Origin: Candidatus Gottesmanbacteria bacterium
GTDB taxonomy: Bacteria > Patescibacteriota > Microgenomatia > JACOXO01
NCBI GenBank assembly: GCA_016182365.1
Contig: JACOXO010000016.1
Span: forward strand, 1 to 53,438
Reading direction: 5' to 3'
DNA length: 53,438 nucleotides
In this document: positions 32,078-38,925 of the stretch, piece after piece
Numbering within the stretch: the stretch's first letter is position 1
How the letters are laid out: each line of letters opens with the position of its first letter
Notes under the pieces: generated by a model
Seen by the model: the letters and a program-made list of their open reading frames with translations, nothing else
Told to the model about the DNA's origin: nothing
Database searches by the model: none
Position numbers and translations under genes: made by a program

Positions 32078-32519
32078 GGGGATGGTTGTTCGATAATTGT
32101 AAGCTCTTTAAAATTGCACGCCGGCAATAGTTAAACGCCGTCTCGCCTCGCTAGTCGAAGCGGGAAAACTTAACTAAAAAATATTTGCTAACAAATTTAG
32201 CAATAGCATTGCAGATGCCAAGAAAGCTCTTCTTGAGTCAGTATTGGGAATCGGCAATGTCCGACCACAGGCTTTAGCATTTGCTTAAGCCCTAGGAAGG
32301 CATTTTATATTTCTTTCTCTGGCGGGGAATATAAGGTGAAAACACAGTCAGAGTGCATACTTTATGCCTGACCAGCGTAAGGAGTAAGTACAAAAAGGTC
32401 TTAGTATATTTTTTCCAGTTGGTTGGATCAAAAATATACGAGCAATAAAACCAACTACGCGTGTAGAAATTTTAAAATGTTTACGTTACACCCCGGTTCA
32501 ACGCCGGGCATCTCCACCA
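32078..32519 (+). ncRNA. ssrA: tmRNA (ssrA) with a long tag-coding frame
   Basis: The tRNA-like ends pair GGGGATG with CATCTCC, followed by encoded ACCA at 32516-32519. The T-arm is CCCGGTTCAACGCCGGG; TTTAAAATT and AATTTTAAA form helix P2. A run AAAAAATATTT precedes GCT AAC, exactly like the E. coli AAAAAATAGTC-GCA AAC resume site. The tag frame runs 32187-32288: it starts ANKFSNSIAD and ends RPQALAFA before TAA, 33 residues against about 10 in E. coli. At 442 bases it is longer than usual for this reason. It tags stalled proteins for degradation, with SmpB. Confidence 0.95.
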
Positions 32520-32543
32520 AGATATATAATTTTTAATGTTATT

Positions 32544-33020
32544 ATGGGTTTAGAGAATAAATCGGTTTCTCAAATACAGACAATTCAACGAATACAAAAA
32601 GCGCAATCACTACTTGAAAACCAAATTGTTAGAATGCACGAATCACAAGATCCTGAAATGCAGAGACGTATGGTATCGGGATTCCAAGCATTTATAGGAC
32701 GAGTATTCGATCAACCGAATCTACCTCCAACTATATTTTTTATGTCCACAGAAGATGAAATCGTAAGAGCAAAAACTTTAATTGTAGATGTTTTAAAACA
32801 ACTACATCCATTAGAAGCTGAGGTTATTGTTCAACGGTTTTCTCTAGATGGTGAAAAAAGAAAGACATTATTAATGGTTAGCCAAAGTTTAGGTTATCAG
32901 AACAGTGGAGAAAGAGCTCGTCAGCTTGAGGCAAGGGGTTTAAGAAGTGCTAGAAGATTTCTTCGACAACATGAGCTTTCACCTCTAGTGTTTCAAAGAG
33001 CATCTTCAGCTTCTGCATGA
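32544..33020 (+). CDS. Lone sigma region 4-like DNA-binding protein
   Basis: 158 residues. The C-terminal half LHPLEAEVIVQRFSLDGEKR, then TLLMVSQSLGYQNSGERARQLEARGLRSARR, closely follows sigma-70 region 4 (compare the window's own Rpo[21 protein letters not shown]). The N-terminal half is helical and has no region 2. So it cannot be a complete sigma factor but could bind -35 elements or act as a regulator or anti-sigma partner. It starts 25 bases after the tmRNA and its 3' end overlaps the convergent propeller protein by 28 bases. Confidence 0.65.
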   Translation: MGLENKSVSQIQTIQRIQKAQSLLENQIVRMHESQDPEMQRRMVSGFQAFIGRVFDQPNLPPTIFFMSTEDEIVRAKTLIVDVLKQLHPLEAEVIVQRFSLDGEKRKTLLMVSQSLGYQNSGERARQLEARGLRSARRFLRQHELSPLVFQRASSASA

Positions 33021-34933
33021 ATATCAATTGAATAAATTAAACTTCCTGATAGTAGGAATATTTTACCTTGATCCTCGGAAACTACCATGTCAGTGATCCC
33101 TGATACAGCATCAACAAAATATTCGCTGTTGTATCTTCCATCGGTATCTAAAACCACCACCCTATTTGTTCCTGCATCATATATATATAAGTATTTACTT
33201 AGGTCATCTATAAATATATCTATTGCATTAACTAATGGATTATCAACTCCTTCAATTGTAATAAATTCCTCGTTTCCTCTGACATATTTTTTTACTCTGT
33301 TTTCTCCCAGTATCCATACTGAACCATCAATTGCCATTTTAACAACATTTAAAGGAATCGTTTCGTTTTCTGACAAATACGGACGGGCTGTGGTAAAGGA
33401 ATTGCCCGATGGGGCAAACTTCCATATCTTTTTATTCCCGCCATCCAAAACGTATACATTGCCTGCATAACCAACCATATCTGAGGCGTTTGCAATTTCA
33501 CCAATATCAGAAACAATTACCTGCTGCCTTTTAGATCCCGTTTCGGTTCTTACTAATCCTTTATCAGTTAATGTAAAAATGCTGGAGCCATGAATTGCAA
33601 TATTTCTTGGATTAGGTGTATCGGCGCCTCCGCCGACTATTTCAGTTGAGCCACTAGCATCAACCAGCATAATTGACGTGTTAGTCTTATCCAAAACAGC
33701 TATATCTCCTTCATATATTGCTATTCCGTCACCATGGGCACCTGGTTTAACAACTGTTAAGTCTGCAAATATATTCGGAGAAACATGATAGGATTTTGAA
33801 ACTGTCCCCAAAGCCTGTCTGGCTCTGGTTAACAAAGCTTCTGCCTCAATCCTTTCTTTTGTACCCTTTTTAAGGGTTTCTATAAATGAAACCAGCTCGC
33901 GCTCCGCTGAAGTTAAACTGATTTTGGCTCGTAAGGTATTAAGATCTGATAGAGCCTCGCCTTCTTCAATTCTGAAGGTTATACTTTCAAGCTGGGCACT
34001 GACTTTTGAGTTTGACGGATTTGACACTTTATCTCCAACAACAAAAAAACTTGCTCCCAAAAGACCAATAAGAACAAGGGCAATTACAAGAACTCTTTTT
34101 TTAGGGGTGGTAACAACTAATTTTATCGGGCTTGCGTTTAAGGAAATTCCTGGTTTATCAATAACCGGAGTTTTTTGAGGAAAAATAGCTTTTACCCTTG
34201 ATATTATGCTTGGACTAGGAGCGACTACCTGAGGCTGACCGCTTACTTCTTTAAGATGCGTCATCTCAACAGCAGTCAGTTTTTCTGAAATTGAAGGTTT
34301 TGGACTTATTGAATTTTCTGGTACGACTTCGACGTTTAATGAAGTAATTGGGATTTCCGTCTTTTTAAAATAAGCGAAAATTGCTGCTGCTCCCTTGGAG
34401 TCATCGAAATTATGCAAAGCTGCACCGATTCTTTCCCCAGCAATTTGCGGATCACCTTCTTTGATAAAACGGTCAATTACTCCACTATGAGGTATGAGCT
34501 TCTCAAAAGCTTCTGTAGTTAGAACTAAAAGATCATTTTCAATTACTGTCCCCACCGCCAGACCATCACCTTTGACAATCTCACTCCACAAATCCCCTCT
34601 TTTTAAAATAGCAGCTCCATTCTTATAGCAGTATAAGAAGAGATTGTTTACGTTTCTCAAGCCAACAACCAAGCTTTTTAACTTCATCCTGTAAGGGCTA
34701 TTTTCTATGTAGCCGGCAACAATTCTTCTAAAAGCCTCTTTTTCCTGGGGTTTGTGTCTATTTACCAGTTCAACAAGACCAGTTAAAAATACACTCGCCT
34801 CCTCTTTTATAGGAGTGAATCCGTCCCCCTGCATTTCGATAGTTGCAATAAAGTTTCCTTCAACCATCGTCTGGGACCATAAGAAATCATTACTTAAGCC
34901 AACAACTTGTGAGGTTATAAGTTCAAGTTCCAT
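32993..34933 (-). CDS. PP2C-like domain, membrane helix and beta-propeller protein
   Basis: 646 residues. Residues ~1-205 look like a PPM/PP2C domain that has lost some motifs: DGFTPIKEEASVFL, KGDGLAVGTVIENDLLVLTT and NFDDSKGAAAIFAYF match late PP2C segments. One membrane helix follows (about 280-302, RVLVIALVLIGLLGASFFVV). The outside part has a helical region (~320-380), then repeated strand patterns (DGIAIYEGDIAVLDKTN, NIAIHGSSIFTLTDKG, SDMVGYAGNVYVLDGG) typical of a beta-propeller. It could link an outside sensor to an inside phosphatase-like domain. Last gene of a four-gene minus-strand unit. Confidence 0.55.
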   Translation of the reverse strand: MELELITSQVVGLSNDFLWSQTMVEGNFIATIEMQGDGFTPIKEEASVFLTGLVELVNRHKPQEKEAFRRIVAGYIENSPYRMKLKSLVVGLRNVNNLFLYCYKNGAAILKRGDLWSEIVKGDGLAVGTVIENDLLVLTTEAFEKLIPHSGVIDRFIKEGDPQIAGERIGAALHNFDDSKGAAAIFAYFKKTEIPITSLNVEVVPENSISPKPSISEKLTAVEMTHLKEVSGQPQVVAPSPSIISRVKAIFPQKTPVIDKPGISLNASPIKLVVTTPKKRVLVIALVLIGLLGASFFVVGDKVSNPSNSKVSAQLESITFRIEEGEALSDLNTLRAKISLTSAERELVSFIETLKKGTKERIEAEALLTRARQALGTVSKSYHVSPNIFADLTVVKPGAHGDGIAIYEGDIAVLDKTNTSIMLVDASGSTEIVGGGADTPNPRNIAIHGSSIFTLTDKGLVRTETGSKRQQVIVSDIGEIANASDMVGYAGNVYVLDGGNKKIWKFAPSGNSFTTARPYLSENETIPLNVVKMAIDGSVWILGENRVKKYVRGNEEFITIEGVDNPLVNAIDIFIDDLSKYLYIYDAGTNRVVVLDTDGRYNSEYFVDAVSGITDMVVSEDQGKIFLLSGSLIYSIDIHAEAEDAL

Positions 34934-34945
34934 ACCTATTTTAAA

Positions 34946-35173
34946 TTACAAAATAAATATTGATATAACAAATAGGAATAACGCCCCAATAAAGTGGGCC
35001 AGAGACAATACTTGAAAGAAAGAAGCAACCGGTACTTCTACTGTAGTTGCCATAAGCCTTTCCTGACGGTATAAAACAAAGGCAAAAGAAATATAGATTA
35101 TTTCCAAAAGCAGAACAAAAATTTTAACTATGAAAAGCGGATTTTGTGAAAATAGATTAATTATAAAATCCAT
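34946..35173 (-). CDS. Small two-helix membrane protein, DUF5657-like
   Basis: 75 residues with two membrane helices (about 15-37 and 52-74) and a short loop RQERLMATTVEVPVAS. Small proteins of this shape occur beside type IV secretion or envelope genes in CPR genomes. It is 4 bases from its upstream gene and 12 from the propeller gene. Function unknown. Confidence 0.6.
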   Translation of the reverse strand: MDFIINLFSQNPLFIVKIFVLLLEIIYISFAFVLYRQERLMATTVEVPVASFFQVLSLAHFIGALFLFVISIFIL

Positions 35174-35177
35174 AAAT

Positions 35178-35747
35178 TTAGCTTCTTTGCAACAACCCTG
35201 TTATTATACGGGAAACCGTACTAGGATGAGGAACAGATAAAAATTCGATATTGGGATCAGATCCTGCTGTTTGCACAAATACATTGCCGTAATCAAATAA
35301 TGAACCCAAAAGGCCGGCCCTTTTATATGTTACATCTTCTACATTCCCAATAACTGTTGAAGAGATCTCGTTATATAGAAGGTATATAAAATCAACATCA
35401 ACAATTCTTTGTGTTGTGATTATATTGACGTTGTAAAACCAAAAAAGGAAATTCAAAAGTATATAACCTAAAGTTACTAAATACCAGAAAGCAAAACCAA
35501 CAATTATATAGCCAAATGGAGTTGTAGGTGGAAGCAAATCAATAACATCAATAAATGGGAGGCCAAACACCGGAATAATGATAAGAAGGAAACTGACAAG
35601 AACCCAGCCAGTATTGGTAATCCAATGCTTTCTTAAAAATAAAAGGATTTCCTCCTGGGGATGCTGACCTCTGAACTTAATACCCAAAGGATGCTCAACA
35701 AACGTTGAAAACATTCTGGCAGGAATATGTTTGACTGATTCTGTCAT
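35178..35747 (-). CDS. PH-domain (YdbT-like) membrane protein
   Basis: 189 residues. A cytosolic start with FRGQHPQEEILLFLRKHWI is followed by two helices (about 45-68 and 78-105). NVNIITTQRIVDVDFIYLLYNEISSTVIGNVEDV is the bacterial PH (bPH2) motif. Such proteins bind membranes; function is unclear. It is in an operon with the SpoIID gene, 14 bases downstream. Confidence 0.78.
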   Translation of the reverse strand: MTESVKHIPARMFSTFVEHPLGIKFRGQHPQEEILLFLRKHWITNTGWVLVSFLLIIIPVFGLPFIDVIDLLPPTTPFGYIIVGFAFWYLVTLGYILLNFLFWFYNVNIITTQRIVDVDFIYLLYNEISSTVIGNVEDVTYKRAGLLGSLFDYGNVFVQTAGSDPNIEFLSVPHPSTVSRIITGLLQRS

Positions 35748-35761
35748 CTCCAGCGATTTTA

Positions 35762-37501
35762 CTACTTCCTCTCTATATTGAAAAGCGCGCTTTTAAGATG
35801 AATTGCTCCCGGGACTCTAAGATTAAAGGCTTTGTAAAATTTCTGTCCGTCAAATTCCTTTCCATCAACAATTACTTTCCCTGTAACCCCATTATCCTGA
35901 TACTGTACAGATACCGATGAAACTGAGGTAAGACCGCCACCGTATTTATCAGCCTCCTGTTTTAACCTTTCTTTACTCCATGGCTCATCATTTCCGCCAA
36001 AACAACTTCTGACATCTTCAGGGAATATCCCGCTTGTATCACCTCCTGAGGAATAAACAATGGCAGCATTTACGATGTCCGCAAATTCAGCGCTGGTTAG
36101 CCAGGGATGAGATCTTCCGCAAGTAGTACCACTTCTTGTTTTGTACCAACCTTTATAAAACCAGGGGCTGCCGCCAATTTTCTCGTAAGCCGCACTGGTC
36201 CAGCCCTGTCTGCCATTTTTAGTATCCCAAAATCCGGGAGTTGAATGGCCAAGAGAATTATAAGATTCTTGGTATCCTCCTGAAGTTGAGGCGTAAAATG
36301 CATTTACCACCTCCCCACTGGAGTTACTTACAAGTATTTTACCCCTGGTATCTGAAACTGCTGCTGCCCAAGTACTATCACCTGTCTTGCTTGCCTTGTA
36401 AACCTGACAATTCTCAGAAGTACATATAGTGCCACCGGCATTTCTATTGCCCATTCTCCAACCAACGTATGCAAGAGCATAACTTCTTGCAGCAATTGCC
36501 TGGGCTTTTAAGGCCTCATTTCCACCTTCCCCTGCCCATGAAGATGGCATTTCTGCAATACCTTTAAGATAATCGTCTTCAAAACTTTTTGAACCTTGAT
36601 CTGTATTAATATTCCCCGGCGAATCAATGCTCTCTATTCTCACATCTCCAAAATAGCTTTTCAGAATTAGCTCATAGTTTTGTCCTTCTTTGGCTCTTCC
36701 AAAAGCTCCATATTGGCTCATACCTTTAAAGTGCGGGGCTCCAAAGGAAAATGCTGCAAAAGCAGGAGAAAAACCCGGATTATAATCAGGGCGGCTCCCT
36801 GGATCATCTGCAATTGGTACTTCTCCAACAGATGTTGAAAATAAACCGACTTTTGCTGCCAAAAGTTCATTTTGACGAGCTGACAAAACAGCGATTTCTT
36901 TGTCTAAATTTTCCTGGTATGTTTTGGCTCCAGCAATTTCTCCTTTTAAAAATTGCGCTTGTTTATCTATATCTCCTTTAATAACAGCTAGCCTATTTTT
37001 CTCTCCTTCCAACTCTTTTTTCTTATCCTCAAGAGCCCTGACATATAGAACTATATCTGTGATTACCCTTTTATCCTCATCAATAACTGATTTTCTGTAA
37101 GCTGCGAGCCTTAGTGTTTCTCCTAAATCGTTGGCTGTTGACAGTAAATGAAAACCCATGCCAACATCAGCAATACTTGATTTGTAAAAAGAGCGGACTC
37201 TTTTTTCTAAAATATCCTGCTGTAAAACTAATCCTTCCTCCCCTTCCTCTACTTCTTTTTCTTTCTCTAGAACCTGTTTTTCTACAACTCCAATTTTCCG
37301 CAATAGTTCATTTAAATTTGCATCAAGCCTTTTCAGATTTGACTCTAAGGGAGTGGTTGCAGCCTTGCTCATTTCCAATGCATTTTTAAGATCAGATAAT
37401 TTTTTCTCGATCTCTTCCAGCTCATCAGCATAAACTGGAGTAAACGCAGTTACTGTTATGATAAATATCAGAATAAAAAGGGAGCAGATCCTTTTAATCA
37501 T
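35762..37501 (-). CDS. SpoIID/LytB-domain protein with N-terminal coiled coil
   Basis: 579 residues. A signal peptide (about 1-25) leads to a long coiled coil (about 27-220; ELEEIEKKLSDLKNALEM, LRKIGVVEKQVLEKEKEVEE) like the CcmB/NlpD-EnvC type. Then comes the SpoIID core: FKGMSQYGAFGRAKEGQNYE, KGIAEMPSSWAGEGGNEALK, AQAIAARSYALAYVGW. SpoIID cuts glycan strands in peptidoglycan; the coiled coil may activate it, as EnvC does for amidases. Placed next to pilin genes, it may open the wall for a surface machine. Confidence 0.82.
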   Translation of the reverse strand: MIKRICSLFILIFIITVTAFTPVYADELEEIEKKLSDLKNALEMSKAATTPLESNLKRLDANLNELLRKIGVVEKQVLEKEKEVEEGEEGLVLQQDILEKRVRSFYKSSIADVGMGFHLLSTANDLGETLRLAAYRKSVIDEDKRVITDIVLYVRALEDKKKELEGEKNRLAVIKGDIDKQAQFLKGEIAGAKTYQENLDKEIAVLSARQNELLAAKVGLFSTSVGEVPIADDPGSRPDYNPGFSPAFAAFSFGAPHFKGMSQYGAFGRAKEGQNYELILKSYFGDVRIESIDSPGNINTDQGSKSFEDDYLKGIAEMPSSWAGEGGNEALKAQAIAARSYALAYVGWRMGNRNAGGTICTSENCQVYKASKTGDSTWAAAVSDTRGKILVSNSSGEVVNAFYASTSGGYQESYNSLGHSTPGFWDTKNGRQGWTSAAYEKIGGSPWFYKGWYKTRSGTTCGRSHPWLTSAEFADIVNAAIVYSSGGDTSGIFPEDVRSCFGGNDEPWSKERLKQEADKYGGGLTSVSSVSVQYQDNGVTGKVIVDGKEFDGQKFYKAFNLRVPGAIHLKSALFNIERK

Positions 37502-37566
37502 CTTAAATTTATTATATCATCCTATTTCCTTGCATTATCCTACCTATATTAGATACACTGGTATTG

Positions 37567-38091
37567 ATGAAGACTTTCTCTTCCATAATTTTACTGTTTA
37601 TACTTATCTTTGTAACTTTTAGTTTTGATAAAGTTTATGCACAGACGCCAACACCAATACAAAGTTGTGATCTTTGCGGCTGGTGCAAACCAGGCACAAC
37701 AAGACCTTACGACTGGCCTGACTGCATGCAGTGTCTGTTCCCAACGACTACAATTCCTGGAGATGGGAGTAAACCTTTAGCTAACACTAAATACCCATCT
37801 CACCCAGAAACTCCCAAGCAGTGGACTGTTTTCGGATGTCTGGATGTTGGCGCAGGAGGATTTGTAAATCAGATTTATAAACTGATAATTGCCTTTGGAT
37901 CTGGATTTGCATTCTTGGCAATTATTTATGGAGGATTTAAAGTGTTGACAGCCTCAGGCGATCCAATTCAGGTTTCTGCTGGAAAACATATCATTATGGG
38001 TGCAATCTCTGGTATTCTACTTATTATATTCTCAATATTTTTGTTACGATTAGTAGGAGTCGAGATTATTAGATTGCCAGGGTTTGGGTAA
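37567..38091 (+). CDS. TrbC/VirB2-like (T4SS_pilin) protein
   Basis: 174 residues from the ATG; an in-frame TTG one codon upstream is less likely. It has a signal peptide (about 1-26), a Cys-rich outside region (CDLCGWCKPG, CMQC), and then two helices: LIIAFGSGFAFLAIIYGGFKVLTASGDP and IIMGAISGILLIIFSIFLLRLVGVEII. The loop TASGDP and the end RLPGFG are signatures of this pilin family. Such subunits form a pilus or secretion channel core. First of three clustered copies, divergent from the SpoIID gene. Confidence 0.8.
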   Translation: MKTFSSIILLFILIFVTFSFDKVYAQTPTPIQSCDLCGWCKPGTTRPYDWPDCMQCLFPTTTIPGDGSKPLANTKYPSHPETPKQWTVFGCLDVGAGGFVNQIYKLIIAFGSGFAFLAIIYGGFKVLTASGDPIQVSAGKHIIMGAISGILLIIFSIFLLRLVGVEIIRLPGFG

Positions 38092-38097
38092 ACCATT

Positions 38098-38694
38098 ATG
38101 AAATCTAAAACTTATCTATTTGTTGATGGAAGTAATCTTTACGGTGGACAATACGAACTTTTCGGACCAAGTAAGTATTTGGATTTCGATAAGTTTATTA
38201 AAGAAATTGAGGATAATTTACAAATTAATTTTGATAAAATCTTTTTTTACGCTTCATATTCACCAAAGCCTAAAAATATAACTAAAAAACAAAAACTATA
38301 TTTAAAGAATGAAGGCTTATTTTATAAGAGTGTCAAAAATACCAAAAATACGACTTTTTTTACTGGTTACCGCTCTAAAACTAGCGGAAAAGAGAAAGAA
38401 GTAGATGTTAAGCTTACCGCAGATTTGGTAAGTTTTGCCTACCAGAAGAAGTTTGAAAAAGTCTTTCTCTTTTCAGGCGACGCAGACTTTTTACAAGCTC
38501 TTTTCACCATAAAATCTCTAAGTAAACATATTTATGTGATGTGTATTCAAAATAAAGTAATGTACCGCGCCACCTTTCATTTTAAAACATATATATTCGG
38601 TATTGAAGAGTATTTAAAGCTAAAGTTTTTGAGGTTTCAAAAATTTGAATATTTTAAACTTAAAGAAAAAGATGTAAGTTGCAAGATGTCATAA
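38098..38694 (+). CDS. NYN-domain (LabA/DUF88-like) ribonuclease
   Basis: 198 residues. YLFVDGSNLYGG holds the first acidic residue (Asp10), KEVDVKLTADLVSFA the second, and FLFSGDADFLQAL the third, all expected in the PIN-like NYN fold. It probably cleaves RNA. It sits between two pilin genes, 6 bases after the first, so it is transcribed with them, but a functional link is not clear. Confidence 0.85.
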   Translation: MKSKTYLFVDGSNLYGGQYELFGPSKYLDFDKFIKEIEDNLQINFDKIFFYASYSPKPKNITKKQKLYLKNEGLFYKSVKNTKNTTFFTGYRSKTSGKEKEVDVKLTADLVSFAYQKKFEKVFLFSGDADFLQALFTIKSLSKHIYVMCIQNKVMYRATFHFKTYIFGIEEYLKLKFLRFQKFEYFKLKEKDVSCKMS

Positions 38695-38701
38695 AAAAAG
38701 C

Positions 38702-38723
38702 CCCCGCATGCATGCATGCGGGG
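38702..38723. repeat. Perfect 22-bp palindrome
   Basis: CCCCGCATGC and GCATGCGGGG are arms of a perfect palindrome with a repeated ATGC centre. A run of A lies on the left side (T run when read on the minus strand); no minus-strand gene ends here. It could still stop transcription, or be one of the window's palindromic repeats. Confidence 0.5.
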
Positions 38724-38763
38724 CAAGTTAAAATATTTATAACATATGTTTTACCAATTGTCA

Positions 38764-38912
38764 ATGAAAAAACCAGTCAAAAATACCCAAGGTGCTGCCT
38801 CAATTCCACCTCTAAGGTGGGATGCTAAACTAGTTGGCGTAGAAATTATTGTGTCCTTCCGTATCCCGATTTAATCGGGAGAAGGAGGATTAAGTTACAA
38901 GGGTTTGGATAA
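38764..38912 (+). pseudogene. Pilin-gene remnant carrying a palindromic insertion
   Basis: Reading forward, the fragment gives KLVGVEII (38826-38850), matching the LRLVGVEII end of the upstream pilin, and a later part reads KLQGFG plus stop (38892-38912), matching the LPGFG pilin tail. Between them is a palindrome (38854-38886). The frame does not continue across it. So this looks like the broken end of a third tandem pilin gene. Confidence 0.5.
38854..38886. repeat. Palindromic element inside the pilin remnant
   Basis: TCCTTC...CCCGAT and ATCGGG...GAAGGA form nested inverted arms around TTA. It separates the two halves of a pilin C-terminus, so it was probably inserted. Confidence 0.6.
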
Positions 38913-38925
38913 ATAAAAAGGAATA

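Noticed and set aside
31858-32127. Minus-strand frame across the end of smpB and the start of tmRNA
   Set aside because: The overlapping smpB and tmRNA are both certain; the frame has no recognisable content.
38702-38723. Intrinsic terminator for the plus-strand NYN gene
   Set aside because: The palindrome is not followed by a T run on the plus strand; it is listed as a repeat instead.
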